Source of the DNA: Pseudo-nitzschia pungens
Lineage: Eukaryota; Bacillariophyta; Bacillariophyceae; Bacillariales; Bacillariaceae
Assembly: GCA_037355855.1 (NCBI GenBank)
Contig: CM074759.1
Location: 5,518,001 to 5,582,000, forward strand
Length of the DNA stretch: 64,000 bases
Reading direction: 5' to 3'
Numbering within the stretch: the stretch's first letter is position 1; each line of letters begins with the position of its first letter. The position numbers were made by a program, and so were the translations under genes. The notes under the pieces were generated by a model. That model made no database searches. It saw only the letters and a program-made list of their open reading frames with translations, and was not told the origin of the DNA. This document shows positions 30,079 through 42,433 of the stretch, piece by piece.

Positions 30079-31950
30079 CTATCACGCCCCCATAACCGCA
30101 GTCCATCATAACCTGTCCCCTTCACCATCGCCCTGTCTTGTACCATCCAAACCAACGTCTCCGACCGTCCATATCTCATCCTATGTGATTCCGGATCCAA
30201 GACAACCTGGTTCAGCCAACATGCCCTTCCCCCTGAAACCACCCCCACTCACACATCCGACATCTCTGGAGTCACCATGGCAGGAGAATTCAACTCCAAC
30301 CAGAAAGTCACCCTTCATCACTTTACCCTACCCAAACTATCCTCCGAAATACACCTGGAACAACTTGAAGCACGCGTCTTCACCGCACCTATCATCCTTG
30401 GTCAAGACGCCCTCTGTCACTTCAAAATCATCCTCAACTTCAACAAAAACCTCATCGAAAGCAACCAACTCATCATCCCCATGCGAATATACCCCCGAAG
30501 CACAACCGACTCCATCAACCTTGCACTCCAACTACACGCCAACCACATCAACCCCCTGAACTCTACCCAAATCGACACCTATGCCACCATACAGGAATCC
30601 ACCTACGATTGACACAACGTCCGTGCCGTTTGCAATGACTGCAAACACCTCCTCCCCGACCAACGCGACATGTTATACAATGTCCTTCGAACACACCAAA
30701 CCTTTTTTGACAGCAATCTCAAAAATTACCCCGACGAGGAAATACACCTCGACGTCGATACAACTATCCCTCCTCATCGCTCCAGAGCATACCCCGTCCC
30801 TTGCACAAACCTCGACCTATTCAAAAAAGAACTCAACCGCCTCGTTCAAATAGGCGTCCTCTCCCCTCAAGGTTGATCCAACTGGATCTCCCCAATGTTC
30901 ATCACCCCAAAGAAAGACGGCAAAATCCGATGGGTCTCCGACTTTCGCGCCCTCAACAAAGCCATCAAACGCAAAGTCTACCCCATACCTCGTATTCAAG
31001 ATATCCTCTCCCGACGATCCGGATACAAATACCTCACCAAACTCGACATCTCCATGCAATACTACACTTTCGTACTCGATGACGAAAGTAAAGATCTCAC
31101 CACCATCACCACACCCTTCGGCCTCTACAAATACAACCGTCTCCCCATGGGTATCTGTCAATCTCCCGACGTCACCCAAGAAATCATGGAAAAAGTACTC
31201 CGCGACATCTCCGACCTAGAAGTCTACATCGACGACATTGCCTGCTTTAGTGGCGACTTCCAATCCCACCTTGACCTCATTGACATCACCCTCACCCACC
31301 TTGAAGAAAAAGGATTCGTCATCAATCCTCTCAAATGCGAATGGGCCATCAAAGAAACCAATTTCCTCGGACACTGGCTCACCCCCAAAAGAGTCAAACC
31401 CTGGTCCAAGAAAATCAAGGCAATCCTCGCAATGCAACCTCCCAAAAACCTAAAACAACTCCGTGCCTTCCTTGGCCTTGTCACATACTATCGCGACATG
31501 TGGCCCCGTCGCTCACACATCCTTGCCCCACTTACTAACCTCCTCAAAACTCCACCAACCTTCCAATGGAATGAACAATGCCAAAAAGCCTTTGAAGACA
31601 TGAAATCCCTCATCTCCGTCGAAACTATGTTAGCCTACCCTGACCACAACGTCAAATTCCACATCTTCACCGACGCCTCCGACTTCCAACTCGGCGCCGT
31701 CATCAAACAAAAAGGTCTCCCCGTCGCTTACTACACCCGCAAACTCAACAAAGCTCAACTCAACTACACCACCATAAAAAAAGAACTCCTCTCCATCATC
31801 GAAACCTTCAAAGAATTTTGCTCCATGCTCCTAGGCGCCAAAATTCATGGGCACACCGATCACAAAAACCTCACCTACAAACTCACCACTTACAACACCC
31901 AACGCGTCCTCCGCTGGAAATTCATCCTCGAAGAATTCAACCCAACCTAC
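30079..31950 (+). pseudogene. Gypsy D pol: protease, reverse transcriptase, RNase H
   Basis: Same frame as gag. The aspartic protease active site is CDSGSKTTW (Asp-Ser-Gly at 30187-30195), with GQDALCHFKI downstream. RT: DLFKKELNRLVQIGVLSPQG, then NWISPMFITPKKDGKIRWVS, LDISMQYYTF, LPMGICQSPDVTQE and the catalytic VYIDDIAC (YIDD at 31225-31236). RNase H starts FHIFTDASDFQLGAVI and reaches EEFNPTY, where the solo LTR cuts it. Stops TAA 30109-30111, TGA 30610-30612 and TGA 30874-30876 interrupt the frame; the last falls between SPQG and SNWISP, inside RT. Each TGA could come from CGA by one C-to-T change; the TAA could not. Confidence 0.85.
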
Positions 31951-32259
31951 TGTAACACTCTAAGGTAGAAAAGTGGAGTAGTATCAAATAATTGTGTGTT
32001 AATTCACTTTACGAGATGGGATTGAAATTAAAGAGAGGAAATAATGAGCGATGAGGTCATCGCAATCTCTTCATATAATATCCATCCCTGTATATAACAT
32101 ATATTTTGTATGTAACCTTAACCGTACAATCGCTCTCTTCTGCATGCCTGTTTGTACATACCAGATATCCGTACATGGATACCTTATATATATTTGAATC
32201 CCATGTGGGATTCGGTTATATTAATTTGTAACACTACTAGCCTACGCTAGCATGTTACA
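31951..32259 (-). repeat. Solo LTR inside Gypsy D RNase H
   Basis: 309 bp, TGTAACACTCTAAGG...GCTAGCATGTTACA, flanked by the 5-bp duplication CCTAC at 31946-31950 and 32260-32264. Removing it with one CCTAC restores the frame PTY-HYIKGPENTVADSLSR. It is the product of LTR-LTR recombination after insertion. Same family as 15743-16049. Confidence 0.9.
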
Positions 32260-32264
32260 CCTAC

Positions 32265-33701
32265 CACTACATCAAAGGACCCGAAAATACAGTCGCTGAC
32301 TCTCTCAGCCGCACCCCCTCCTCCCTTGCATCTTATTTTGCCTATGGTGATTTCGATTTTTCCCAAACTGACGACAACGATGCTTTCAACTTTTCCGAAA
32401 TGGCTGAAAGCCTTATGGTGAGACCATCATGCGAAGCATCGACTGAATGTCCTCCTGTTGATGACAGTCTCGAAGAGAATTATCTTGTTCACCCCTGATT
32501 TGATTCTCAAGGCAGATTGCCATTCCACTTTTTGACCATTCACAGCTATCAGCAGAACGACTCCGATCTCCTTTGCCTCCCCCACCTTGAAAACCGCCGT
32601 TATTTCTCACAATGCCTTGACCACTTTGACATCATTTGCAGATATGATTCTCCCATCGACAAATCCACTTGGAAAATCATGATCCCCACCACCATGCTCG
32701 ATCCCCTCGTCAAATATTATCACGAACTCACTGTCCACTCCACCGGCATGGATCGCTTTGAAGCCCTCATTCGCCGACACTTCTACCACCCCGACCTCCG
32801 CCTTGCTTGTCGCAATGTCATCTCCAACTGCCTCATCTGCCCTCTCGTTCGCACCTCCCACAAACCAGCTGGCCAACTCGCTCCTCGCAACGCTCCCATT
32901 CTCCCTTGGTCCGAAGTCCACGTCGATTGCATCGGACCATGGACCGTCACTGTCAACAACATCGACCTTCCATTCAACGCTCTCACCTGCATCGATCCCG
33001 TGACCAACCTGATTGAAATTGTCCGCATCCCCGGCGCCAAAACAGCCAATAATATCCAACAACTCTTCGAAAACTGTTGGCTCTCCCGTTATCCCCGCCC
33101 TGTCTGCATCATCCACGATCATGGTCCCGAGTTTCATGGTCATGACTTTCAATTCCCCCTCGACTACGCCGGAATCAAACCAATCAACATCTCACCCCAT
33201 ACACCCACTGCCAATGGCATCATCGAATGTTCCCACAAAACCATCGGCCAAGTCATTCGCACTCTCATCAACCTCAAACCTCCATCATCCACCGAACAAG
33301 CCGCTTCACTCGTTGACGAAGCTCTTGCCACAGCCATGCATGCTCTTCGCTGCAATCCTGTCTCCACTCTCGGTAACTTCTCCCCCGGAGCACTCGTTTT
33401 CAACCGCGACATGCTCCTCAACATCCCCCTCCACGCCAACATCCTCACCCTAACCAAACACCGCCAAGCCCAAATCGACTCTTGTCTCCTTTGTGCCAAT
33501 CGCAAACGTTCTTCTCACGAGTTCACCATTGGAAAACACATCTTTGTCACCAAATACGATCGCAACAAACTCGATTTGGTCCGCACCGGTCCCTATCCAA
33601 TTCTACAAGTTCACACAAACAACACTGTCACCATCCAACGTGGCCTCGAACATGAACGCATCAACATTCGTAATCTTATTCCTTGCAAAGCAAAATCATA
33701 A
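32265..33701 (+). pseudogene. Gypsy D pol: RNase H end and integrase
   Basis: Resumes at HYIKGPENTVADSLSRTPSS (connection). TGA at 32496-32498 lies in a poorly conserved linker (VHP-stop-FDSQG). The integrase zinc domain is KYYHELTVHSTG with CRNVISNCLIC (HHCC). The core has EVHVDCIGPW (Asp), VCIIHDHGPEFHG (Asp) and NGIIECSHKTIG (Glu). NCWLSRYPRP is shared with the 13620-15712 fragment. The C-terminus KYDRNKLDLVRTGPYPILQV is the usual DNA-binding tail. From 32499 on, the frame is intact. Confidence 0.85.
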
Positions 33702-33722
33702 GATTTTCTTGGTGTGGAAGAC

Positions 33723-33966
33723 TGAACAACGCACAGACACTCGATTCATGACTCACTGATTCATTCACGAGTATCAGTCATTATTCAATCATACGAATTG
33801 ATCATCCTTCTCCTTGAAGTTCTGATACAATTCCGACCATTAGACGAAGTCAGTCTTCTTAAGTATTTTCACGAATAGATAAATTCATCGAACCTACAAG
33901 TTTCTCAATTGAGTCCTTTGGGTTCTAAAACTCAATAGCACACAATTTTACAATCAGCGTAGTTCA
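33723..33966 (+). repeat. 3' LTR of Gypsy D
   Basis: 244 bp, TGAACAACGCAC...GCGTAGTTCA. It starts 21 bp after the pol stop; the purine-rich GGTGTGGAAGAC just before it is a candidate polypurine tract. Confidence 0.9.
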
Positions 33967-34642
33967 AAAACAGTGGGGCTTTCGATGTTGTTTTGGCTCA
34001 TAACCTGTCTACAAAAACAAGACGGTTTTAGTTACCAAACCCTTAATTAAAAATACGAAGTACTTCGTATTACATAAAAATCGATGAAACTGATTTTTCC
34101 AAGCCCCCTACAAAAAACTCAAGAGACCGCGCGTATCGTGCGTTTTTCTGTTTCCGAGCGCTCCCGTACAAGAAAAGATTTTTTGATTCGTCGTCAGTTT
34201 TTTACACTTTAGTTTTCGATTAATTTACCGTTACTGAAAACCTTACCAGGTATCCTTTTAGTATGAAGAGCATAAGTAGTTTCAAGAAGCTGAACTGTTT
34301 CTGCGTAGATTGAAGGGAGTGCGCGCGCTCTTCAAAGCCAAGCCAGGCTCGTCAAAAAGACAGATTGTAACACGAATCGCCCTACGCATTGGAAGGTGGC
34401 GGCGCTATTTGCTGAGGGGCAAAGACATACAAATCCGCTTGAACGAACCGTAATTACCGTACAACCCTCAAAGAAGGTAAAGTTATCGTAATACTTCTAG
34501 TGAATAAAACTTGTTGGTGCGTAACCGAACACGTAATGAACACAACTATTACTCCCTTGCTCCTTCCACAGTAGCTCCTTCAGGAGAAATCTTTTGGCAA
34601 AGAGACATCGACGACATTGCCAGCAAACGCTCCTCGTCTAGC

Positions 34643-34675
<33 letters not shown>

Positions 34676-34932
34676 CAAAAGATTTCCAGGAGGAACTAGA
34701 GAGGATACAACATCCTCCTGATGGGCTAGTGCGTTTTTGGTGGGAATCACGAAAGAACTGGTCTACGAAATCTTCAACACTCGAACCTAGTCCATACTGT
34801 TGTGATTGTGCTGAAAAAATACTGCGAAGGAAGAGATTGAGTGTTGAATTGATATTCAAATTAATATCTGGTATTGAATAGGGTGCGAGTATCGTATTCT
34901 GTATTTCATACGGTGTCACGCACATTTTCAAC
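33967..34932. other. Upstream flank of the four-exon gene
   Basis: No gene supported. AT-rich, with a (GA)n microsatellite at 34649-34675 and the likely promoter/5' UTR of the gene starting at 34933. No clear TATA box. Confidence 0.5.
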
Positions 34933-37900
34933 ATGGGTAACCAGGCTTCATCGCCATCCTCGAAGCGGCGCGGAAGCCGGAAACCTCAGACAGCGGCCGA
35001 ACAAGCCGCAGAACGTGCTAAAAGAGTTGTGGGGGATTTGCAGGAGGGAATAAAAAACTCGGTTAAGAAATTAGACGATGATCACCCCGCTGCTCAGCTC
35101 ATAGATCACGTCTGCGGAACGTATTATCACGACGACGACAAATATCGGAATTCTCGTTCGGCATCTTACTATAGCGAGGATGCTTCAGAAGATGGCTCTC
35201 GAACATTCCAATCGGAGGATGATACGACATATGACGGACGTCGTGGTCGGAGATCGGACAGGTCTGTGGATTCTCGATCGTACATGACACAATCGGACTA
35301 TGATTCTGACTCGAGAAGACGAGGTCGAGGTACAAGCTTTGATACAGAAGACGAATCCAGAGTGACTCACGAAACCGAACCAAAACTCATTTCGAAACCG
35401 CTGGCAAGTAGCTTCGCGAAACGATGTTATTTCACGAAATCTGGTATTGGAAAGACAACGCAACACTATGAAGGGCTTACCCTTACGGGCAATGTGGTCT
35501 TGATGCTTGCGTCTGCCATGAAACTAAAGGGGTGCCCGACAATTTGTGACGAAGATTTGCGCCGAGTCGAGCAAACCTACCCAAACCAATTTAGTCGTCT
35601 CCCTGACGAACTACTTCTGAGCAGTGGCTGGAGGAGAATAAGTAAATATTGTCACTTTTCAAACAAGTCGATACCAGATGGAATACCATTTTTTCGTAAG
35701 TATGGAACACGAAAAGATAGATCTGTGGGAATGAGCTTTATCGTCCTAACATCAAGTTTCTTTCCATTTTTGAAAAAAAATTGTCACCGTTCGTAGATTC
35801 AAAACAACGGTTGCATCCATCCGGTGGATTCTACTTTCTACTGGCAGGATCGGTTGGTATGATTCGTCCTATTGATGTAGAGCCTCTTACGAAAGATACG
35901 TTGGTGTTACTTGAGACTGATTTCCCAAATCAATGTGATGCGACGCCTAGTATCTTGATTAGGGATCCTGAGCAATGGGTACTTGTAAACAAATTTTGTT
36001 TCTTCTCCGGCGGCCCGATAAATACAGAGGAAGATGTTTATTATCAGGCCGATTTCGATGGTAATCCAATTTATATGCTTGCGTTTTTGTCACCTTCTCT
36101 TACTCCAGAGGAGCTATATAAACTAACGGAAAATGGTCCTGATAATGAACCTGGTTTGAAATCTGTGGCTGATGTTCAGGATGTTGAATCCGTTTATGAC
36201 CTCACTGAACGAGATTTTGACGACTTGAAGCTGTATCATCTGGGCCCATGCCGTGCGTTACCTCAATACATATTGCAGCCGTCTGCGTGGACAAAGGTTC
36301 TTCCACCTCACTTTTTAGCTGCGAGGCAACAGGCTATGCTCAGAGCACAAGACTACGACGATCGCTACGATGAAAAACAAGTTATGAGTGAACAAAACCC
36401 TGTTTTTGAGCCAGAAGCTCATAATTCACCAGAACCAGAACAATATCACGATCCCAACGTTGTTCCTAGTGGAGTAAAACACCCATTCATTGATGCACCC
36501 GAGGGACCCGCCATTGACCAGCAAAGAAGGAGTATGCCGACCAACGGATCATCATATCTACGGGAGGCGGAAGAAGAGGGCGCCTTTCACAGCAACCAAT
36601 CGTAAGTGAAAAAATGGTGGATGATTTTCGGTCAATTGATGTTCTGTGACTGTGTTTTTAAATAAAAACTTGTCTGTTGCAAAAAATCTAACTTGCCTTC
36701 ACTTTCAGGGGTGAAATCAACGCGGTGCTCACAAAGCAAGAAGAATCGTCCAATCTTGAGGAGATTTCTAGTCCTATCAGAGGCAAACAATTCCTGGAAG
36801 AACCTTCCGTTGCTAACACAGCACGTATGGACCCCCCAGACGACGAGCCCCCAAGCCTGAAAATAGGGTCAATGGAAGAGAATCATCACCCTAGCCCTCA
36901 CTCTTATTCCGACATTCAAGGCCATGCATCCTTACGTGATAAGCCAGATGCCGAAGATCAAGGTTTTTTAAGCTCGGAACCTGTAGTCGAGAATGGGCGA
37001 GACAATTCAGGCGGATCGGACGCTTTATCTGAGCAGTATGCTTCACCAATATCTCAATCTCGTCGCAACCACCACCTGGGGCTCGATTCGGGAAGAAACG
37101 ATGACTCACCCAATGAAGTACTATCTCCTGAAAGGAATCAGTACTTTCAGGACGAACAGATGTCACCCAGCAACTATCACATCCAAGAACCGCTTCGGTC
37201 ACAAAAAAACAATCACTTTGAAGATCCAGATGAACTGGGAGAATCAAATGAGATAAATTACGCTCCAGAAAGTTACCAGCGAGATATTCAAGAACCCATG
37301 AGGAACGAGAGTGAATACCAAAATGATTCTCACTTGCACAAGACTGAATCTCTTCATGTGCTGCCTGATACATCCGAAGAGAAAAAAACTGGAATCGATC
37401 CAGAAGTAGATTCAGTAATGAATAATTCAGGAGACGTGTCAGAGGGAGAAACTCAGAATTCATATTCAAATCATAACCAACCCTCTGATAATATCATCGA
37501 ACCTATCGAGACATCATTCACAAGGCAAAGTGAGTGTGACGACAGTCCATCGTCTCGTCCATTTTCTCCAGGTGCAACATCGACGAACTCTGGAACGGAA
37601 AGTCGTAGTCACCTATCTCCAGCTATGCGTGGAGCTCATGCAATCTTGAAACGCAACAGACGGAGAAGGGCTGAATTGTGAGTTTCGTCTATTTTGTGAA
37701 TTGAGGAGGCAAAGTGTTTGTTCTGAAATGATTCACTCACGTTTTGATATGCTTCTTCTTAAAAGAAATCGGTCGCCAATGGCTAAGTATAATTATAGTA
37801 CCGATTCAATGACATCCCCTGCGACGAGTGAGAAACCGGAATCCACAAGGTCAGATGCATGGGAAGAAAACAGCACAGATATCACAGGTTCTGCTGTATC

Positions 37901-38105
37901 AGTGTCCTCCGGAATGACGGACAAAAGTTCCCGAAGACAACTCATTCTTCAGATGGCGAAAGCAAGAATGAAAAACAATAGAGAATCACCTTCAAAAATT
38001 GCATCTCCCATGAACGATGACGACGACGGAGCAAATACAATCATTACTGAAGGGAACGCAACTCTTGCAACTCATGACTTTGATTTAACAGGGGATCTAG
38101 ATTGA
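34933..38105 (+). CDS. CYFT/FCFFSG-module protein, four exons, 958 aa
   Basis: Exons 34933-35695, 35797-36601, 36709-37677 and 37766-38105; introns of 101, 107 and 88 bp start GTAAGT, GTAAGT, GTGAGT and end TAG, CAG, AAG. The joined length is 2877 bases, a multiple of three, and the frame is open throughout. MGNQASS at the start fits the N-myristoylation rule (Gly2, Ser6), suggesting membrane association. A short helical stretch is followed by a Ser/Arg/Asp-rich region. Conserved modules follow: KRCYFTKSGI at about 163, KYCHFSNKSIPDGIPFF at about 237, NKFCFFSGGPI at about 319. Between them lie ETDFPNQCD and VEQTYPNQFSRLPDELLL. Residues 480-958 are acidic, Ser/Asn-rich and probably disordered, with a KRNRRRRAEL basic patch spanning the exon 3/4 junction. 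Related to the gene at 24284. Function unknown. Confidence 0.85.
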
Positions 38106-38271
38106 TATGTTTGGAGTTTAAGATTTCATGCCCTGTAACTGCCCTTGTTGTGATTTCAGTCATCTTTATGTTGCAACTGTTAAATGTTTCAAGAATTTTT
38201 TTATCTAGAAGTCAATCGTCTACAAAGTATTTTTACTGGTATTCGAAACTAAGCGGAAGAAGTGTATATCC

Positions 38272-39015
38272 TGTAAAGATATCCAAGATGCCATGGAGGA
38301 TGCTACGGTCCTTCATGTACAGAACTGTACTGGGGTTGCAGGTATAAGCCTCGAGTAAATGTCTACACGGTGTTAGGCTGTGTGCTAAGTAGTAGGCTTA
38401 GCAAGAGGCTTAGTAACAGCTTATTCCAAGGTACTATGGGGTGCTAACAGCAAAGCGACCGGGTCCACTGTGTAGGATTCGTACAGGTTACAGAAAGCTG
38501 GCTGAAGCAGTGTTACAACAATGTAGCACAGTTCTACAAGGTTAAGGTTGCTGTACCGTAACCTTACGCGACAGGACACTGGATACAGTAAGGTTTATGC
38601 TAATTACGCATCCAACCACCGTTGGGTAAGGTTATCGTGTAAGGCTTACGATGTGTACAACAACCGGGTACCAGGCCCTGCAGTCAGCACGCGAGCAACT
38701 TAGCGAGCGCGCTAGCAAGCAAGCACACGATCGAATTATTCGCTACTCCGTGCGCTAGACGCTAAGACTTACTCCGTACATGACAGTTAGTGCCCTGTAC
38801 GATACGAGACAGGTCGGATACAGAGCTGGGCTGCGCTCAGCTCACTTCTCATGTTCACATCACCTTCAAAGTAAGCGCTCTATCATGTCCTCCCTGCCGT
38901 TCAATTCCTTTGTACCTCTAGGGGAGTATCCTGTAGTATCTGAGTGTGTGCAATGGCACTTGAACAGTATCCTGTTTAGACTTGCTATTTGCCAGCACTC
39001 CATGCTGCACTGTTG
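38272..39015 (+). repeat. Copia-type LTR, probable 5' LTR of Copia B
   Basis: Starts TGTAAAGATATCCAAGATGC (as at 27175) and ends near CTATTTGCCAGCACTCC; the 3' end is approximate. It lies 167 bp after the stop of the four-exon gene. A gag ORF of Copia type follows at 39746 in the same orientation after a ~700-bp leader, so it is probably that element's 5' LTR, though a solo LTR is possible. No target duplication found. Confidence 0.65.
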
Positions 39016-39745
39016 TTAGTATTGTTGTTGCCCTCTAATGGTAACGGGAAAGTAGCAACACAATCCTAAGCAATATCCGACATATGTACTATGCGGAAGG
39101 AACACAGATGCAATATAGTAGTAGCAAAGTCAGTCCTGTACCATATTGTTTTGGTTGTAAAAAAAGAGTATTTATTTGCTCTGTTGTTGAAGATAGCACC
39201 ATTTTGTTATTGCAGTCAAAATTTGGAACTAAACTTTTGTGAGCAGAATCAAGTTGTTGAGACAAAGTGGTCAAACGAAGAACAGACAGACAAAATAATG
39301 AAGGAAACGCAGTTCGGAGGCAAAGATAAGCAGAGCACTGAAACAGATGGAAAGAGGTGCAAACTGATCAATACTTCAAGCTCACAAAGTCGATACTGAG
39401 GACACAAATATGGTGAATCTGAGGAGAAGACAAGACAGATGGACAAATATTCAATGTCTCCAACTGAAGGTACTTAGAACAGTGACAAAATGATTATCGG
39501 CGAGGTCACAACAGGGAGAGGTTTAGGAGTGATTTACAACAATTGTTGGGATTATTGGAGGAGAATACCTGGCTCATATTTTGTAAAAGATAGAATCCAA
39601 TAAAGTAACACTTCTATTAACCCGTATATTTCAACCATCTCAACATTCTTTGAAGAACATTTTGAGTTGTAAGCGTTGAATCGAGTTAGTGGAAAAGAAA
39701 ACAAAACAATACGAAATATCCCTGTAAGTCATCGACAAGGAAAAC
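39016..39745 (+). other. Probable leader of Copia B
   Basis: Between the LTR and gag. No recognisable ORF or primer-binding site; the spacing is similar to the 0.9-kb leader of Copia A. Confidence 0.4.
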
Positions 39746-40318
39746 ATGGGCAAAACCAAACAGAAATCCATCAAGTTAGACGTACCTACCTTCAGTGTGG
39801 ACAGTGAAGATGGGTTTGCAAGTTGGTGGGCTTACTTGAGAGCATATGCAGCTCAGAAGGACTTCATCGAAGTCCTGAAGGAAGACCGGCACAAGACATG
39901 CCAGATCAAGAGGATGAGGATGCCGGTACCAAGCATACTGAAGACCAAAAGGCGGCAATACTGAAGAACAGACTAGCAGTGTCGGCAATGCAGATTGCGT
40001 TCGCAAAGGGCGAGATGATCAGTTGCTTGGCAATGGTTCATGCATCGGTCACGAAGGAATGGCCAATAGGACAAGTGCACCTGATTGTGCAAGATCTTTT
40101 TGCAGAATATCGGGGAGATCTGGCAACAGCATTGTTTGATCAACGCAGGGAAATGGCTCAACTTACCATGAAGGATTAAGAAAATCCGAGAGACTTCTTT
40201 GCAAGATTGGCTAAGATCGAGTTGAAGTATGCAGACAGAACCCAAGGAATCACAGATGAGGGTTGAAGTATGCAGACAGAACCCAAGGAATCACAGATGA
40301 GGAGAAGTTAGTGTTAAT

Positions 40319-42433
40319 AATAATATACTTATTTAAGTAGGAAAATCCACCGAAGGTGGTTAAAAGCTACTCAGTCTGTAACCAGACTTTATCGTCGCCT
40401 CAATCGAAGAGAGGTTAGGCCCCAAGTTGTAGAACGACGCGCCGCCTCAACCATGGGGAATAGGCCCCAGGTTGTAAGGACGGCTATTTTGCAAACGAAC
40501 CTTGGTAAGAAACAGGAAAAAAACGAACCAGTCCAGAGCACAACAGACACTGCTGTTGCAAAGCGTACAGGAAACGGGGTAACAAGAACGTGAAAGGGAA
40601 AGACACAAGCAAAACTGTCCCTCCAATGCTGGTGTGCAGCATCCGTAATGCTAGTGGTCAGCTGACACAAGCAAAACCCTGACTAGATACATGGTATCTG
40701 TAATGCTAGTGGTCAGCGTACAAAAGCAAAACTCCTCTCTGAATGCTGGATTGCAGCATCACCAGTAATGCGAGTAGTCATCCCCAAACACATTCCCGTA
40801 ACCACTGTATGGTACATATAGTACGGAGCCTACTACCAAATTCGTAACAGCTGTCCTTCTGTTCGAACTTCGTAGTAGGAGACACGTAGAGGAAACACGT
40901 AGAGGCGGTGGAGCCTACTACCAAATTCAAATTCGTAACAGCTGGCCTTCTGTTCGAACTTGAACTTGCTCTCCTGTAGTAGCTTGGAAACAGGGCCTTT
41001 AAGTGAAAACACTTATGGACCATCAGGGCTGTAGGCTTGAAAACAGGTCTCTGCTGTACTGTGAACTGGAGGGGTATATGTTGGTGGTGGTGCGTTAAGT
41101 AACATGTACTTAGCAGCTTTGGGGCTTGGGTCATAAAAACAGTAGGTCCATAATCAAAAACAATTATGGACTATCAGGGCAGTAGACTTGAAAACAGATG
41201 ACAGTTGAAGTGTGCATCTGAGAGGGTTATGTAGGTAGGAGAGCCTTAAGCAAGCTGTACTTAGCGGCTTTGGGGCTTGGGTCAGGAAATAGTAGGACCT
41301 TAAGTGAGAACACTTATGGTCCAGCAGGGCAGTAGACTTGAAAACAGATGACAGTTGAAGTGTGCATCTGAGAGGTATATGTAGGTAGGAGAGCCTTAAG
41401 CAAGCTGTACTTAGCGGCTTTGGGGCTTGGGTAAGGAAACAGTAGGACCATAAGCGAAAACACTTATGGTCCATCAGGGCACTAGACTTGAAAACAGATG
41501 ACAGTTGAAGAATGCATCTGAGAGGTATATGTAGGTAGGGGAGCCTTAAGCAAACTGTACTTAGTGGCTTTAGGGCTTGGGTCAGGAAACAGTAGGACCA
41601 TAAGCGAAAACACTTAGGGTCCATCAGGGCAGTAGACTTGGAAACAGATGACATTTATACAGTACACCTGAGAGGGTTATGTAGGTGGTGGATCCTTAAG
41701 CAAACTGTACTTAGCGGCTTTGGGGCTTGGGTCAAGAAACAGTAGGACCATAAGTGAAAACACTTAGGGTCCAGCAGGGCAGTAGACTTGGAAACAGATG
41801 ACATTTATACTGTACACCTGAGAGGTATATGTAGATGGTAGAGCCTTAAGTGAACTGTACTTAGCGGCTTTTGGGCTTGGGTCAGAAAACATTAGGACCA
41901 TAAGCGAAAACACTTATGTACCAGCAGGGCATTAGACTTGGAAACAGATGGCATCTGGAATTTCGTGTAGAAATATTCCTACAGTGGAAGAACTTTAAGT
42001 GAGAATCACTTAAGCAGCTTGGAAACAGTGTAGAACATTAAGTATAGCAAGATATACGTAAGGGCCTTGGTTGGAGCTTGGGAACAGATCGAAGCAGTAC
42101 CGTACATCGAAAAAGAGTGGTGAATTGCTGTAGAATCTGTACTGGAAGTGCTGTAGAAAATTATGTGTCGATCTTGGTTTTGGTGCTGCTGCTGTTGCTG
42201 ATCCCTCGGTCGAGCAGTGAATTGGCAACAAACTCAACGAAAGGAAGCATCCAGCAACTGAACCGATAGCAGAAACGAAGAGCGCAGGTCTTGGTTAATA
42301 CATGTAGGTCCTGGGGTTGTGATTGGGGGTGTATAAGGGAGCGAGATATCGCATGGTAAAGTTGTGTAGAAATCTACGTATTTTTAGTACTGGAACATCG
42401 GAACGTCGGACAAAATGCGCGTCGCGCAAATTG
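40319..42433 (-). mobile_element. 2.1-kb non-coding retroposon, copy 2
   Basis: Minus-strand copy of the element at 4530-6611, starting CAATTTGCGCG at 42433 and ending in (TTA)n (read as TAATAATAATA at 40319). It is flanked by a perfect 21-bp duplication (40298-40318 and 42434-42454, beginning TGAGGAGAAGTTAGTG) derived from Copia B gag. It has about seven ~150-bp repeat units against six in copy 1. Its homopolymers are short (A7 where copy 1 has T12; none where copy 1 has T22). Minus-strand frames of up to 166 codons run through the tandem repeats; they repeat with the array and differ between copies, so I do not call a protein. Confidence 0.85.
40990..41960 (-). repeat. Tandem ~150-bp hairpin repeats, copy 2
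   Basis: Units marked by GAAAACAGATGACAGTTGAAG or variants at about 41040, 41192, 41342, 41494, 41642, 41791 and 41941. Each contains CACTTATGG or a variant with its complement CCATAAG, and GCCTTAAGCAAGCTGTACTT. Confidence 0.8.

Larger units (their letters stand above)
28435..33966 (+). mobile_element. Gypsy LTR retrotransposon (family D)
   Basis: Complete structure with 244-bp LTRs at both ends differing at about five positions by eye, and flanking AAAA (28431-28434 and 33967-33970) as a probable 4-bp target duplication. One continuous gag-pol frame runs from 28771 to 33701 apart from in-frame stops (TGA 30076, TAA 30109, TGA 30610, TGA 30874, TGA 32496) and one solo-LTR insertion (31951-32259). 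Coding DNA has striking C-ending codons, unlike the AT-richer LTRs and neighbouring host genes. Domain order gag, protease, RT, RNase H, integrase is that of Gypsy. Confidence 0.9.

Noticed and set aside
32607..33152. 181-codon antisense frame
   Set aside because: Shadow of the Gypsy D integrase.
39091..39399. 102-codon frame in the Copia B leader
   Set aside because: No recognisable motif and lies where the family has untranslated leader.
41154..41654. 166-codon frame in retroposon copy 2
   Set aside because: Runs through the tandem repeats, repeats with the unit and is not kept in copy 1, so it is not evidence for a protein.
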